Below are positions 19,267 to 30,248 of a DNA stretch of 64,000 bases, piece by piece. Numbering within the stretch: the stretch's first letter is position 1; each line of letters opens with the position of its first letter. Made by a program: the position numbers and the translations under genes. The notes below the pieces were generated by a model. It was not told the origin of the DNA, ran no database searches, and saw only the letters and a program-made list of their open reading frames with translations. The DNA comes from an uncultured Photobacterium sp. Lineage in GTDB: Bacteria > Pseudomonadota > Gammaproteobacteria > Enterobacterales > Vibrionaceae. The stretch covers positions 115,329 through 179,328 of the forward strand of contig NZ_CAMRAN010000001.1 in the NCBI RefSeq assembly GCF_947039875.1. The letters are read 5' to 3'.

Positions 19267-19805
19267 TCGTCAAAAGTCATGAAATTTAAGTTTGGTTTAA
19301 TGTAATAAAATCGATTGCGTTCCCCTTTCTTAATTTTCACTCTGTTATTATTCTCTTATAGAAACAGTATCGCGGTTGTAATTGATAACGTTGTTGCTGT
19401 TATTTGCATCACCAATAACTGTTATGCAAAAAACGGCTTTTTTTATGTTTAAGTTGCATGAGTTGCGAAAACACTTTTTATTTCAGTAAACATATTATCC
19501 ACCACAGGAAACACGAGATTAATGGTCGAGTCGTGGTTGAATTGATATTATAAGTGAAGTAAAACCTTAACTGGTTAAGGGGACTTAATCTTGTCTGGGG
19601 TAGTTTACGCGGTGAAAAGGATAGCAACTAGAAGGGGTTTATTCTCTTCTGGGTCTTCAAGGAATAACGTCCGCTCATAGATAACAATGGCAATGAATGC
19701 TGTTGCATCGCAGTGAAGTTAATGAGGTCACTGCTGAATTCATATCGAGTATTCAGGTAGTAATATTAATACTACCGCGATCAAACATTACGACTGGAGA
19801 AAGTC
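19267..19805 (+). promoter_or_regulatory. Long deo upstream region with CytR/CRP-like motifs and inverted repeats
   Basis: No gene is apparent in these 539 bases. Motifs seen: a CRP-like TGTTA-TTTGCA-TCACC (19398-19413) that includes TTTGCAT; two direct GTTGC units 9 bases apart (19453-19457, 19462-19466), resembling CytR half-sites; a palindrome CCTTAAC-TG-GTTAAGG (19565-19580); and a stem GGTAGTA/TACTACC (19756-19762, 19770-19776) just before deoC. A GGAGA SD (19796-19800) precedes deoC. Regulation by CRP and CytR is known for deo in enterics; site assignments here are tentative. Confidence 0.5.
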
Positions 19806-20582
19806 ATGAGCGATTTAAAAGCTGCAGCACTACGTGCATTAAAACTAATGGACCTTACAACATTAAATGAAGACGACACTGACGAAAAAGTGATCGCGCT
19901 ATGTAAGAATGCAAAAACAGTTGTTGGTAACACTGCTGCAGTATGTATCTACCCTCGTTTTATTCCTGTCGCTAAGAAGCAACTACGTGAGCAAGGTACA
20001 CCAGATGTACGTGTTGCAACAGTCACTAACTTCCCACACGGTAATGATGATATTGAGATCGCTGTGGCTGAAACAAAAGCGGCTGTTGCTTACGGTGCAG
20101 ACGAAGTAGACGTTGTATTCCCATACCGCGCACTAATGGCTGGTAATACTGAAGTAGGCTTTGAGCTTGTGAAGCAATGTAAAGCAGCGTGTGGTGACAA
20201 TGTCTTGCTTAAAGTTATCATCGAAACTGGTGAGCTAAAAACGGAAGCACTTATTAAGCAAGCATCTGAAATTTGTATTAATGCTGGCGCTGATTTTATT
20301 AAAACATCAACAGGTAAAGTGCCTGTAAACGCAACACCTGAATACGCTGAAATCATGCTAAATGTAATCAAAGACATGGGCGTAGCAAAAACAGTTGGTT
20401 TTAAACCTGCTGGTGGCGTGCGTACTGCTGAAGATGCACAACAATATTTAGCAATGGCAAACACTATTCTTGGTGATGAGTGGGCAGATAGCCGTCATTA
20501 CCGTTTTGGTGCATCAAGCCTACTTGCTAACTTACTTCACACATTAGGTGAAGGCGAGCAAGCTGCACAAGGCGGTTACTAA
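19806..20582 (+). CDS. deoC: Deoxyribose-phosphate aldolase
   Basis: DeoC cleaves 2-deoxyribose-5-phosphate into glyceraldehyde-3-phosphate and acetaldehyde. The 258-residue TIM barrel has DFIKTSTGK, whose Lys forms the Schiff base, and [16 protein letters not shown] with the second catalytic Lys. [22 protein letters not shown] and [15 protein letters not shown] are family landmarks. It is the first gene of the deoC-deoA-deoB-deoD set, separated from deoA by 230 bases with a hairpin. Confidence 0.97.
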   Translation: MSDLKAAALRALKLMDLTTLNEDDTDEKVIALCKNAKTVVGNTAAVCIYPRFIPVAKKQLREQGTPDVRVATVTNFPHGNDDIEIAVAETKAAVAYGADEVDVVFPYRALMAGNTEVGFELVKQCKAACGDNVLLKVIIETGELKTEALIKQASEICINAGADFIKTSTGKVPVNATPEYAEIMLNVIKDMGVAKTVGFKPAGGVRTAEDAQQYLAMANTILGDEWADSRHYRFGASSLLANLLHTLGEGEQAAQGGY

Positions 20583-20590
20583 GCTTTAGA

Positions 20591-20621
20591 AATAAGGTGG
20601 TGTCATGCCACCTTATTATTT
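20591..20621 (+). terminator. Hairpin after deoC
   Basis: AATAAGGTGG (20591-20600) pairs perfectly with CCACCTTATT (20608-20617), followed by ATTTT. The short U-tract suggests partial termination or 3'-end protection between deoC and deoA. Confidence 0.6.
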
Positions 20622-20812
20622 TCAACGCTTATTATTGATGCTAATCGTTATATATTAGCCGTAATTATTTATTTTATTTAGTGTGTTTTTCAATGATGTT
20701 TTGCCATCACTGACAGGTTTCGTGCACGTAAAATTTAACGTAATAATAGTTTGGTTTTATAAATAAATAATTAATTTTTCCTATTAAAATCCATATCAGT
20801 AAGAGGATCGTC

Positions 20813-22144
20813 ATGTACTTACCTCAAGAAATTATTCGTAAAAAACGCGACAATATTGTTTTAACTGCCGATGAAATTAATTTTTTCATTCAAGGTGTTG
20901 CTAAAAATACTGTTTCTGAAGGTCAAATCGCAGCCTTTGCAATGGCGATTTATTTTAATGATATGACCATGGATGAGCGTGTTGCTTTAACATGTGCAAT
21001 GCGTGACTCAGGCATGGTGATCGATTGGAGCCACATGAATTTTGATGGCCCAATTGTTGATAAGCACTCAACCGGTGGTGTGGGTGATGTGACCTCTTTA
21101 ATGCTGGGCGCTATGGTAGCGGCATGTGGTGGCTATGTACCAATGATCTCTGGTCGTGGTCTTGGTCATACGGGTGGTACGTTAGATAAGCTGGAATCTA
21201 TTCCTGGTTACAACATTACGCCAAGCAATGAAGTGTTCGGTAAAGTAACTAAAGACGCGGGTGTGGCGATTATTGGTCAAACGGGTGATTTAGCTCCTGC
21301 AGATAAGCGTGTTTATGCGACCCGTGATGTAACAGCAACAGTGGATAATATCTCATTAATCACAGCCTCTATTTTGTCTAAGAAATTAGCCGCAGGTCTG
21401 GATTACTTGGTGATGGATGTCAAAGTAGGTTCAGGTGCATTTATGCCAACTTACGCCGCATCAGAAGAATTAGCCAAATCTATTGTTGCTGTCGCAAATG
21501 GTGCTGGAACTTGTACATCTGCGTTGTTGACTGATATGAACCAAGTGTTAGCATCAACCGCGGGTAATGCACTTGAAGTGCGTGAAGCGGTACAGTTTTT
21601 AACGGGCGAATACCGTAATCCTCGTTTATATGAAGTCACTATGGCATTGTGCGCTGAAATGTTAGTTATCAGTAAACTAGCATCAGATTTACCGCAAGCA
21701 CGTGCGAAACTTCAAACAGTGTTAGATAATGGTCAAGCAGCAGAACGTTTTGGCAAAATGGTGGCAGGTCTTGGTGGTCCAACTGATTTTATCGATAATT
21801 ATGATAACTATCTTGATAAAGCAGAGATCATTAAACCTGTATTTGCTGAAACAACCGGTTTTGCAACTGCGATGGATACCCGTGGTTTAGGTATAGCTGT
21901 TGTTGGCATGGGTGGTGGTCGTCGTGTTGCTAGCGATAGCATTGATTATGCTGTTGGTTTATCAAATATGATTCGCCTTGGTGATGAAGTATATGCAGAT
22001 ACTCCATTAGCAATGGTACACGCACGTACTGAAGCACAATGGCAAGAAGCAGCTAAAGCGGTTCGTGCCAATATCAGTATTGCTGATACACAGTCAGAGC
22101 CAACCCCTGAAGTATACCGTCGTATTGGCGAACAAGACGTATAA
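20813..22144 (+). CDS. deoA: Thymidine phosphorylase
   Basis: DeoA converts thymidine and phosphate to thymine and deoxyribose-1-phosphate. The 443-residue protein has the signature segment [22 protein letters not shown], the phosphate-binding region [14 protein letters not shown] and [29 protein letters not shown] (20801-20807) precedes the ATG. Product feeds DeoB then DeoC. The stop is 10 bases before the deoB start. Confidence 0.97.
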   Translation: MYLPQEIIRKKRDNIVLTADEINFFIQGVAKNTVSEGQIAAFAMAIYFNDMTMDERVALTCAMRDSGMVIDWSHMNFDGPIVDKHSTGGVGDVTSLMLGAMVAACGGYVPMISGRGLGHTGGTLDKLESIPGYNITPSNEVFGKVTKDAGVAIIGQTGDLAPADKRVYATRDVTATVDNISLITASILSKKLAAGLDYLVMDVKVGSGAFMPTYAASEELAKSIVAVANGAGTCTSALLTDMNQVLASTAGNALEVREAVQFLTGEYRNPRLYEVTMALCAEMLVISKLASDLPQARAKLQTVLDNGQAAERFGKMVAGLGGPTDFIDNYDNYLDKAEIIKPVFAETTGFATAMDTRGLGIAVVGMGGGRRVASDSIDYAVGLSNMIRLGDEVYADTPLAMVHARTEAQWQEAAKAVRANISIADTQSEPTPEVYRRIGEQDV

Positions 22145-22154
22145 CGGAGCAAAC

Positions 22155-23375
22155 ATGAAACGTTCAATTATTTTAGTTTTAGATTCTTTTGGTATCGGCG
22201 CGACGGAAGATGCGGTTGATTTTGGTGACGTGGGTGCAAACACCCTTGGTCATATTGCCCAAGCATGTGCACGTGGTGAAGCTAATAATGGTGATCGTAG
22301 TGGTGCCCTTTATCTACCTAACCTAACCAAATTAGGTTTAGCAAAAGCATGTGAAGAGTCATGTGGTCATTTTCCTGAAGGTATGGACACTGATGTTGAA
22401 ATCGTAGGTGCGTTTGGCCATGCGAAAGAAATTTCATCAGGAAAAGATACACCTTCTGGCCACTGGGAAATTGCAGGCGTACCGGTATTATTTGACTGGG
22501 GTTATTTCAGCGATAAGACCAATAGCTTTCCAAAAGAGCTAACTGATCGCATCCTTGAGCGTGCAGGCTTAGACGGTTACTTAGGTAACTGCCATGCATC
22601 GGGTACACAAGTACTGGATGATTTGGGCGAAGAGCACATGCAAACAGGTAAACCAATTTTCTATACATCTGCTGACTCTGTATTCCAAATTGCATGTCAC
22701 GAAGAGACTTACGGTCTTGATAAGTTGATGGAACTTTGTCATATCGTGCGTGAAGAGCTAGAAGATTATAATATTGGACGTGTTATTGCGCGTCCATTTA
22801 TTGGTGCTGGTAAAGGTCAATTTGAACGTACGGGTAACCGTCGAGATTTATCACTTGAGCCACCTGCAACAACTATTCTGCAAAAGTTAGTTGAAGAGAA
22901 GCAAGGCGAAGTGATTTCTATCGGTAAGATTTCTGATATCTATGCGGGCTGTGGTATTTCTCGCAAAGTAAAAGCAACCGGTATTCCTGCTTTATTTGAT
23001 GCAACGTTAGCACAAATTGAAGTCGCTGGTGATAACAGCATCGTGTTTACTAACTTTGTTGACTTTGACTCAGCTTACGGCCACCGTCGTAATGTTGCAG
23101 GTTATGCTGCGGCACTTGAGTATTTTGACCGTCGTTTACCTGAAATTTTAGCCTTGCTAAAAGAAGACGATGTGTTAATTATTACCGCTGACCATGGTTG
23201 TGATCCAACATGGCCTGGTACTGATCACACACGTGAGCATATTCCAGTGATCGTAACCGGACCAAAAGTTCAAGCGGGCTCATTAGGCCGTCGTGAAACA
23301 TTTGCTGATATCGGTCAAAGCTTAGCAATACATTTTGGTACTTCTGATATGGATTACGGTAAATCGTTCTTATAA
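22155..23375 (+). CDS. deoB: Phosphopentomutase
   Basis: DeoB interconverts (deoxy)ribose-1- and -5-phosphate, linking the phosphorylases to DeoC. The 406-residue protein belongs to the alkaline phosphatase superfamily: [13 protein letters not shown] at the N-terminus, [14 protein letters not shown] with the phosphorylated Thr region, and [23 protein letters not shown] for the two-metal site. I chose ATG 22155 ([13 protein letters not shown]) after GGAG (22146-22149); the frame is open further upstream only inside deoA. Confidence 0.97.
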   Translation: MKRSIILVLDSFGIGATEDAVDFGDVGANTLGHIAQACARGEANNGDRSGALYLPNLTKLGLAKACEESCGHFPEGMDTDVEIVGAFGHAKEISSGKDTPSGHWEIAGVPVLFDWGYFSDKTNSFPKELTDRILERAGLDGYLGNCHASGTQVLDDLGEEHMQTGKPIFYTSADSVFQIACHEETYGLDKLMELCHIVREELEDYNIGRVIARPFIGAGKGQFERTGNRRDLSLEPPATTILQKLVEEKQGEVISIGKISDIYAGCGISRKVKATGIPALFDATLAQIEVAGDNSIVFTNFVDFDSAYGHRRNVAGYAAALEYFDRRLPEILALLKEDDVLIITADHGCDPTWPGTDHTREHIPVIVTGPKVQAGSLGRRETFADIGQSLAIHFGTSDMDYGKSFL

Positions 23376-23405
23376 AACGTAATACTGTGACGTTATCTTG
23401 AACAT

Positions 23406-23437
23406 CAAGGCGACTAATCATGAGATTAATCGCCTTG
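23406..23437 (+). repeat. Stem-loop between deoB and deoD
   Basis: CAAGGCGACTAATC (23406-23419) and GATTAATCGCCTTG (23424-23437) pair with one C-A mismatch over a 4-base loop. No T-run follows, so it may be a processing or stabilising element. A perfect 16-bp palindrome, GATAACGATCGTTATC, lies at 23465-23480, 100 bases before deoD. Confidence 0.75.
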
Positions 23438-23579
23438 CGTAGTAAAAAATGGACATATTTGTACGATAACGATCGTTATCAGATCGCTATTAAACGATGA
23501 TCAGCAAGAGACAGCCGATAAGCATAAACATAGCTTGTCATCATTGAGTGCTGATTCAATTAACAGAAAGGATATAACT

Positions 23580-24299
23580 ATGGCTACTCCACATATTAAT
23601 GCTGAAATGGGCGATTTTGCAGACGTAGTACTAATGCCGGGTGATCCGCTACGTGCTAAGTTCATCGCTGAAACATTTTTAGAGAATGTGACAGAAGTAT
23701 GTAACGTTCGCGGCATGCTTGGTTTCACTGGTACTTACAAAGGTCGTAAGATCTCTGTTATGGGCCACGGTATGGGTATCCCTTCTTGTTCTATTTATGC
23801 GACAGAGTTAATTAAAGACTTTGGCGTGAAGAAAATTATCCGTGTTGGTAGTTGTGGTGCGGTACGTGATGACGTTAAATTACGCGATGTTGTTATCGGT
23901 ATGGGCGCATCAACCGATTCTAAAGTAAACCGTATCCGTTTTGGTGGCCATGATTTCGCAGCAATTGCAGATTTCGGTATGGTACAAAATGCAGTCGACG
24001 CAGCAAAAGCAAAAGGCATTCCTGTGAAAGTAGGTAATATCTTTTCTGCTGACTTGTTCTACAATCCTGATTTTGATTTCTTCAAAACAATGGATAAATA
24101 CGGCATTGTTGGTGTTGAAATGGAAGCGGCGGGTATCTACGGTGTTGCAGCAGAGTTTGGTGCTAAAGCACTGACTATCTGTACTGTTTCTGATCATATT
24201 CTACGTGGTGAAGCAACAACATCAGAAGAACGTCAATTAACGTTCAACGAGATGATTGAAATTGCACTAGAATCAGTATTACTTGGCGATGCTGAGTAA
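23580..24299 (+). CDS. deoD: Purine-nucleoside phosphorylase (DeoD type)
   Basis: DeoD phosphorolyses purine (deoxy)nucleosides; the hexameric low-molecular-weight bacterial type is 239 residues, as here. [55 protein letters not shown] and [14 protein letters not shown] (nucleoside-binding Glu-Met-Glu) are diagnostic, and SDHILRGE carries the catalytic Asp. I chose ATG 23580 after AGAAAGGA (23564-23571); an ATG upstream (23535) adds a non-conserved leader. The 200-base gap from deoB may hold a secondary promoter. Confidence 0.97.
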   Translation: MATPHINAEMGDFADVVLMPGDPLRAKFIAETFLENVTEVCNVRGMLGFTGTYKGRKISVMGHGMGIPSCSIYATELIKDFGVKKIIRVGSCGAVRDDVKLRDVVIGMGASTDSKVNRIRFGGHDFAAIADFGMVQNAVDAAKAKGIPVKVGNIFSADLFYNPDFDFFKTMDKYGIVGVEMEAAGIYGVAAEFGAKALTICTVSDHILRGEATTSEERQLTFNEMIEIALESVLLGDAE

Positions 24300-24342
24300 T
24301 CAAATGCTTGATTGATACTGTATATCAGTCGTCATAAGTATT

Positions 24343-24381
24343 AAAAAAAGCGGTAACAGTTCAGGCTGTTGCCGCTTTTTT
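24343..24381 (+). terminator. Intrinsic terminator after deoD
   Basis: AAAGCGGTAACAG and CTGTTGCCGCTTT pair over TTCAGG, flanked by A and T runs. It also faces ytjB, converging from the right. Confidence 0.9.
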
Positions 24382-24398
24382 ATGGAGGTAAAATGCTA

Positions 24399-25013
24399 TT
24401 ACTGATGCTGATTACGCAGAAAAGGAAAACTGCCTTGATAACGTTGACGGCTAAAGACGACGGTCAGTAAGATTCCAATAATCAGTGCAGCAATAATCAG
24501 CCCGCGAATAATTGCGGTCATGGTCGACATTTGATCAATGGCATGCGTGAGTAATTTATCTCGTTCCAGCGTGATGCGTATAAATCCAATAATATGGTTA
24601 TTCATCAACACTGGCTCTGCAATTTGTTGGCGACCAATACTTGCGATGGCTAATGGTGTCGATAATCCTGTCAGTTGCTCTAATGGCAAGGCCGTTTTTG
24701 TTTTTGCAAGCGCTACCCCTTCAAGATTATAGATAGTCGCATCTAAGATGAGAGGTTCAGCCGCTAAATTATTGACTAATAATTGCAGTTGGCGTTGATC
24801 TTTATTTTTAATATCAGTGGCGGCATTTTTAGCTGCTTGACGAACAATAACTTGCGATAAGGTTTGAGTTTGCTCACTGAGCATTTGGTAATTTTGTTGG
24901 CTAAGGATCGCGCCATATTGCAGTATGCCAATAGATATTAATAGGCATACAAACAAGATCATGGCTTTTTGTAGCCGCTGACGTTGCCACCGCTTAGTGT
25001 TCCATTGAATCAT
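24399..25013 (-). CDS. ytjB: YtjB/Smp-type membrane protein
   Basis: A 204-residue bitopic protein: basic N-terminus, membrane segment AMILFVCLLISIGILQYGA (about 17-36), a periplasmic domain of about 125 residues, and a second membrane segment near 168-188 (IIRGLIIAALIIGILLTVVF). Topology and location divergent from serB match E. coli ytjB (smp). The function is not well defined. It shares a 265-base intergenic region with serB. Identification rests on synteny plus topology, so moderately sure. Confidence 0.75.
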   Translation of the reverse strand: MIQWNTKRWQRQRLQKAMILFVCLLISIGILQYGAILSQQNYQMLSEQTQTLSQVIVRQAAKNAATDIKNKDQRQLQLLVNNLAAEPLILDATIYNLEGVALAKTKTALPLEQLTGLSTPLAIASIGRQQIAEPVLMNNHIIGFIRITLERDKLLTHAIDQMSTMTAIIRGLIIAALIIGILLTVVFSRQRYQGSFPFLRNQHQ

Positions 25014-25278
25014 TCATATCACCCGATTACTCTGATTAAGGTTATTCTACACTAAAAAATAACGGATGATTATTTCCCCCTGATAAGGATTTGTTACTGT
25101 TTATTAACACACTTCCCCGTGAAATGGATAATAAATAAAATAAGATATAAGTTTATGATTTAAAATAAGTTAATTGAAGTTTATTAGTTATTGATATAAC
25201 AATAACTTTACAATTGAACTTGCTCTTCATGTGCACAATCGTTAGGTTTATAGTAATTAAATTGTTAAGGATGACGCA

Positions 25279-26244
25279 ATGGATGTTGCTAACGTACTCA
25301 AAATCAATAAACACCCGACCTTATATAAACGCTTTCCAGAAATATTATCCGTTACTAATACCAGTAAACGCCAAGCAAATTGGTTGGTATATGGTTCCCA
25401 TATCACACTCGATAATATTGACGCTATTAATGCTGTTGCCATCACTAATATTGAGATTGTCGCTGCTTGGAAAGTGGGATCGTATGATGTGATTTTGATT
25501 GCCAGCGAGCTAACACCAGCCCAACAACAGATCGTGATTGATCTGCAATTAGATGTCGCTTATGTCAGTGATATTCCTGATTTATCAATGCCAGGGATTG
25601 TGGTGTTAGATATGGACTCGACCGCGATTGAAATTGAATGTATTGATGAAATCGCCACCTTAGCAGGGGTCGGTGAAGAGGTTGCCGCAGTGACTGAACG
25701 GGCGATGTTAGGCGAGTTAGATTTTGAACAAAGCTTACGTCAACGGGTCGCAACGTTAGCTGGAGCTGATGCAGCGATTCTAACGCAAGTGCGGGATACG
25801 TTGCCGTTAATGCCAGAATTACCACAACTTATTGCCACTTTGTACCATTATGGCTGGCAAGTTGCGATTGCATCGGGTGGGTTTACCTATTTTTCTGATC
25901 ACCTTAAACAACAGTTTAACTTGGTGTCAGCGACATCAAATACCCTTGAAATTATTGATGGTAAGCTCACAGGTAAGGTGAAGGGTAAAGTCATTGACGC
26001 GAAATCAAAAGCGGAAATTTTACTGGCACTGGCTGAAGAATTTGATATTGAGCCCCATAATACGGTGGCGGTTGGTGACGGTGCTAATGATTTGTTGATG
26101 ATGGATATTGCTGGATTAGGCATTGCTTATCACGCGAAGCCCAATGTTGAGCAGCAGGCAGATGTGGCGGTTCGACATGCCAATTTAGGCGCGATTATTT
26201 GTATTCTATCAGCGTCGTTAGCCGAACAACGCTTAGCATGGTAG
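25279..26244 (+). CDS. serB: Phosphoserine phosphatase
   Basis: SerB performs the last step of L-serine synthesis. The 321-residue HAD-superfamily enzyme has motif I DMDSTAIEIE (Asp111, Asp113), the cap region, ASGGFTYFSDHL (motif II), and GDGANDLLMM (motif IV). The N-terminal ~100 residues form the regulatory ACT-like region of proteobacterial SerB. AAGGA (25265-25269) precedes the ATG. It is divergent from ytjB and convergent with the PilZ gene. Confidence 0.95.
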   Translation: MDVANVLKINKHPTLYKRFPEILSVTNTSKRQANWLVYGSHITLDNIDAINAVAITNIEIVAAWKVGSYDVILIASELTPAQQQIVIDLQLDVAYVSDIPDLSMPGIVVLDMDSTAIEIECIDEIATLAGVGEEVAAVTERAMLGELDFEQSLRQRVATLAGADAAILTQVRDTLPLMPELPQLIATLYHYGWQVAIASGGFTYFSDHLKQQFNLVSATSNTLEIIDGKLTGKVKGKVIDAKSKAEILLALAEEFDIEPHNTVAVGDGANDLLMMDIAGLGIAYHAKPNVEQQADVAVRHANLGAIICILSASLAEQRLAW

Positions 26245-26324
26245 CGGTTAGCATAGTGAGACAATGAGTATGTTAATTACCCTCAAACATTCCGCACCTG
26301 AGAGGGTGCGGAAGGTGATTAGAC

Positions 26325-28679
26325 TTAATGTATTTCAAGCCGAATTAAGACTTCATCGGTAATATCAAAAATTTCACCACAGCCAATTAATGAAGTAAAT
26401 TCCATTTCTAATGCACGTGCACGGTGTAATGTTAAACGGGCTAATTTACTGAGTTTTTCACCAATCAATGCCGTCAGTGGATTTAATAATGGTAGTGCTG
26501 TAATACGCACTGCAAATAGATTGCCGTGTTGCCGAGCGTACTGAATATAATCCCGTTGCGCGGCCAGATCATCGAAATCACAGCGCTGTTTAGTCTCAAT
26601 GCTATGTATCTGCTTATCACGATACTCAACCGCTAAATATAACTCATGAATAAACGGCTGTTGTTGCTGTTGTTTATCCCGTGGTCGCATGGGATCGGCG
26701 AGCATTTGTTTAACTCGTTGCTTAAAAATCACATCAAGATCTAAACGATCATTGTCACTTAGCTGATGCAGCATGCTTGCTAGGGGCGATAATGGGAAAT
26801 TGGACCCGACAGCTGTAACTTTTATTTTATGATCTATCTTTTCTGCAAAATATGGCAAGCTATGCAGTCGTGTCAGTAGCATTTGATGCATGGTTAGCAA
26901 CATTGCTGTTGATGGTTGTGGCTCCTTGCACAGGGCTAATTTTTCAAGGTTAGACTCAATTAAAGAACGAAGAAATTGCTCGCCTAATAACCCTCCCTCA
27001 TTTTCAATGGTGATTAACTGAATATTTTTACCACTAGGACTTGTGCGAATAACCTGATAGGGCATTTTTTTTAGAATATCGTTTTTAGTGCTGCGAGCTA
27101 ATTGTGTAAATTCAATTTGGACCGTGTCACCTTGTTTGCATCGTAATGGCTGATGTAAATTGATATTCAGTCCACGACTAGAAAAATCGATGGAAGTACC
27201 ACTGAGCGTCTCATGATCTTGCTGTAATGTAATGGCTGTTTTATAACGAAATCGGTTTTCGCTACGTAGCGGTTTGGGATCAAAATGAATCGCTTCAGCT
27301 TGGCTGATTGGGTTACGCGGATGACGAAATTGATTCAACGCTTGTGGGGTTAAGGTTGATGTCACACCACACAGGTAATCAGGCTGAACCTCTTGATGGG
27401 TTAAATCTTCTAACGTCCCTATATGCGATAAATCCTGACAGTAAGTCATCATTTCAGGTGTCAGTTGTGCTAGTGCTTGTATGCCATTTTTGGCTAATGG
27501 GTACATGGTTAACCGCATAACGCGCCAACTATCACGCTTAGCACCTATCTGCCAAAATAACAGCCGTTGTTGGCGTGTCATTTCAGGGAGGGCTGCCGAA
27601 TAAAAATAGCGTTGGCCTTGGTGCTCATGAAAGAAGCTATAAATTAAAGTGCTGGTGTGAGAGATGCCACTTAGTTCAAGGTTATTGATTCGCGTTGCTG
27701 ACAGTAGGTGATTGATCACGGGTTGATTGCGTTCATCATGCCAGTATTGCCATTGATGTTGATTATGGTCAGTCAATAAACTGTATTTTAAATGCTCACC
27801 TGCAAAAAATAATGGCATCGTAAGGGTATGTTTAAGGTAGCAATGCTCATAACCTTGGGTGCGCAATTGAATGATTTTGTCATCGTGGTTGTTACGGCTT
27901 AACGATTGGTGCTGATCATGCTTAATAATCGTTTGTAAGGCAGTATTGTCTGTTAATGCCAATAAACGTAACCATTTTATATTGTCGTTATCTTGAATAT
28001 CATCAATGCCTAAAATACGGTAATGGTAGCTTTGATTGAGGCGTGCATCTTGGTATTGTTGTGCTAATTGGGGAAATGATGCCGTAATGGTTTGACCTAA
28101 TTGATAATCAAATGCGGCGGGTACCTTACACTTCGCGCCTGAAAAAGACAGATCAACCGTGGTGGCTAACACCTGTTGCTCATTACTCAAGGTTAATGCG
28201 ATTGGCGTGGCAATACTGAGTCGCTTTTCTTCGCGGCTAAGATAGTATCCAAATCGAATTAGCTGGGCTTGAAATAAGCTACATGGATTATCTTCTGGTG
28301 TAGTGTAGATCGGTGGCATTTTTTGTTGCTGGTGAAGAATACGAAAATTATTGTGAGTATTAATTAATTCTTCATACAAGCCATAGCAATATTGTCCAGC
28401 AAACACTGCTTTACGGTGATGATAAATGTTAATAGCCACATCATCTAACCAATGGCTATGACCACTAAAGATATATTCTCGACATTGACCTTTAACCCGT
28501 CCTCGCAGATCAATAATTTTATTGCAAGGGGTCATTAAGCGATTGATTTCCATTTTTATTTGGAGTCGCACCGGACCTGTTTCGTGGTCAGTTAATGATT
28601 TGAACGCGACCTCAAAATCGGGATGGTTATAAATTGGCAATAATTGCTCAATCAATGTTTTATAATTGTCGAGATGCAT
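26325..28679 (-). CDS. Large two-PilZ-domain protein (PlzC-like)
   Basis: The 784-residue protein has two PilZ-like modules: about 160-260 (REEKRLS ... DLSFSGAKCKVP) and about 485-590 (RSENRFRYK ... DFSSRGLNINL), each with an Arg-rich N-terminal motif and a D-x-S-x-x-G motif, the parts that hold c-di-GMP in PilZ domains. N-terminal and C-terminal regions have no family I recognise. Its place between serB and radA corresponds to plzC (VC2344) of Vibrio cholerae, by recollection. No signal peptide or membrane segment is visible. Binding to c-di-GMP is inferred. Confidence 0.8.
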   Translation of the reverse strand: MHLDNYKTLIEQLLPIYNHPDFEVAFKSLTDHETGPVRLQIKMEINRLMTPCNKIIDLRGRVKGQCREYIFSGHSHWLDDVAINIYHHRKAVFAGQYCYGLYEELINTHNNFRILHQQQKMPPIYTTPEDNPCSLFQAQLIRFGYYLSREEKRLSIATPIALTLSNEQQVLATTVDLSFSGAKCKVPAAFDYQLGQTITASFPQLAQQYQDARLNQSYHYRILGIDDIQDNDNIKWLRLLALTDNTALQTIIKHDQHQSLSRNNHDDKIIQLRTQGYEHCYLKHTLTMPLFFAGEHLKYSLLTDHNQHQWQYWHDERNQPVINHLLSATRINNLELSGISHTSTLIYSFFHEHQGQRYFYSAALPEMTRQQRLLFWQIGAKRDSWRVMRLTMYPLAKNGIQALAQLTPEMMTYCQDLSHIGTLEDLTHQEVQPDYLCGVTSTLTPQALNQFRHPRNPISQAEAIHFDPKPLRSENRFRYKTAITLQQDHETLSGTSIDFSSRGLNINLHQPLRCKQGDTVQIEFTQLARSTKNDILKKMPYQVIRTSPSGKNIQLITIENEGGLLGEQFLRSLIESNLEKLALCKEPQPSTAMLLTMHQMLLTRLHSLPYFAEKIDHKIKVTAVGSNFPLSPLASMLHQLSDNDRLDLDVIFKQRVKQMLADPMRPRDKQQQQQPFIHELYLAVEYRDKQIHSIETKQRCDFDDLAAQRDYIQYARQHGNLFAVRITALPLLNPLTALIGEKLSKLARLTLHRARALEMEFTSLIGCGEIFDITDEVLIRLEIH

Positions 28680-28830
28680 GATTTGGATCTATTGATGAAT
28701 GGCTAGTTGTATCATCGACCAACAGCGTAAAAAATTTAGGGGTAACTGACATATAGTTGTCGTTATTCGATAGTTTATTGACGCTAAAATGGTTTGTGAT
28801 TGTGAATAATAAACTGATGTAGGATATAGA

Positions 28831-30222
28831 ATGGCAAAAGCAGCAAAACGAGCATACGTATGTAGTGATTGCGGAATGGATTTTGCGCGTTGGCAAGGCC
28901 AATGTTCAGGGTGTAAATCATGGAACACTATCACTGAATTTACTATTCCAAATACCAAAAGTGGCGTCGCAACCTCAGCTCGTTCAAGTCTGTCTGGATA
29001 CGCAGGTATTGCGGGCGGCGGTTCTAAAAAATTACATGAAGTTGAAGCGGTTGATGCCCAAAAAATGCTAACAGGCATCGGTGAGCTTGATCGCGTGTTG
29101 TGCGGTGGATTAACCACTGGCTCAGTCAATATTATTTCAGGTGATCCAGGAGCGGGTAAAACCACCTTGTTATCTGATTTAGTGGCAAGAATGTCGAAAT
29201 TAATGCCATCATTGTACTGTACTGCGGAAGAATCATTATCACAGTTTAAAAACCGTGTTAATCGTCTCAAACTAAGCTGCAATGAAGATAACTTATATCT
29301 AATGGCAGAAACCAGTGTTGAAGCGATCATCGCTGAATTAGATGCGAAACAGATTAAGTTTGCAGTTATTGACTCCATTCAAGCGGTATCAACCGAATTG
29401 GCCAATGGTAGCCCAGGTTCACCGTCACAAGTAAAAACTGCGGCGCAATCATTGACGCAATATTGCAAACAAAACAACGTTACTATGTTTTTGATTGCCC
29501 ACGTTAATAAAAATAACGAAATAGCAGGTCCACAGACATTGGTACATATCGTTGATGCGTTATTGCATATCGATACTAATGATGGTCAAGTCCGGACATT
29601 ACGCGCCAATAAAAACCGTTTTGGTGATGTGGATACGGTTGGTATTTTTCGTATGACCGAGCGCGGAATGCTTAGTGTTGATAACCCTAGTGAAATTTTC
29701 TTATCGGGATCAACCACTGAATCATCAGGCTCTGCAATTACCTGCATTCGTAAAGGTAATCGGAATATTTTACTTGAGATCCAATGTTTAACCACTGAAA
29801 CAGAAGGGGAGTTTCCTCAACGGGTTTGTGTTGGCTTAAACATGAATCGCATTAAAATGCTAACAGGTATTTTACGTAAGCATGCGAAAACTAAAATCTT
29901 CCATGATACTTTTTTTAATATTGTCGGTGGTTTAAAAATTGATGAGTCAGAAACTTGTATCGATTTAGCATTGGTGGCGGCATTATTAAGTAGCTTAAAC
30001 GAGTTTGTGGTACCGCGTACAACCTGCATTATGGGTGAGCTAAGTCTAAATGGTGATGTGCGCCCAATAGACAGTGGCGTGCCACGGGTAAAAGAAGCGG
30101 CGCAACATGGCTTTACGGAAATCTTTATTCCTTATCGTAACTACCATAAATCAATGGAAGGTTTAGGCGCGAAAATTGTAGCGGTCAAAACTATCCATGA
30201 ATTGATTGAACTGATTAATTAA
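28831..30222 (+). CDS. radA: DNA repair protein RadA
   Basis: RadA (Sms) is a RecA-like helicase that helps process recombination intermediates by branch migration. The 463-residue protein has the N-terminal zinc finger (Cys11, Cys14, Cys25, Cys28), Walker A GDPGAGKT (104-111), the RadA-specific KNRFGDVDTVG motif, and a Lon-like C-terminal domain (GGLKIDESETCIDLALVAALLSS, MGELSLNGDVRPI). AGGA (28822-28825) precedes the ATG. It is divergent from the PilZ gene. Confidence 0.96.
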   Translation: MAKAAKRAYVCSDCGMDFARWQGQCSGCKSWNTITEFTIPNTKSGVATSARSSLSGYAGIAGGGSKKLHEVEAVDAQKMLTGIGELDRVLCGGLTTGSVNIISGDPGAGKTTLLSDLVARMSKLMPSLYCTAEESLSQFKNRVNRLKLSCNEDNLYLMAETSVEAIIAELDAKQIKFAVIDSIQAVSTELANGSPGSPSQVKTAAQSLTQYCKQNNVTMFLIAHVNKNNEIAGPQTLVHIVDALLHIDTNDGQVRTLRANKNRFGDVDTVGIFRMTERGMLSVDNPSEIFLSGSTTESSGSAITCIRKGNRNILLEIQCLTTETEGEFPQRVCVGLNMNRIKMLTGILRKHAKTKIFHDTFFNIVGGLKIDESETCIDLALVAALLSSLNEFVVPRTTCIMGELSLNGDVRPIDSGVPRVKEAAQHGFTEIFIPYRNYHKSMEGLGAKIVAVKTIHELIELIN

Positions 30223-30248
30223 TATTAATAGCGTCAATTAAGGTCAAC

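Noticed and set aside
19267..19805. Riboswitch before deoC
   Set aside because: No match to a riboswitch class that I know; the dyads are short and no terminator/antiterminator pair is seen.
28689..29378. 229-codon antisense frame across the 5' part of radA
   Set aside because: Overlaps the conserved RadA zinc finger and Walker regions; no initiation signal and no recognisable content.
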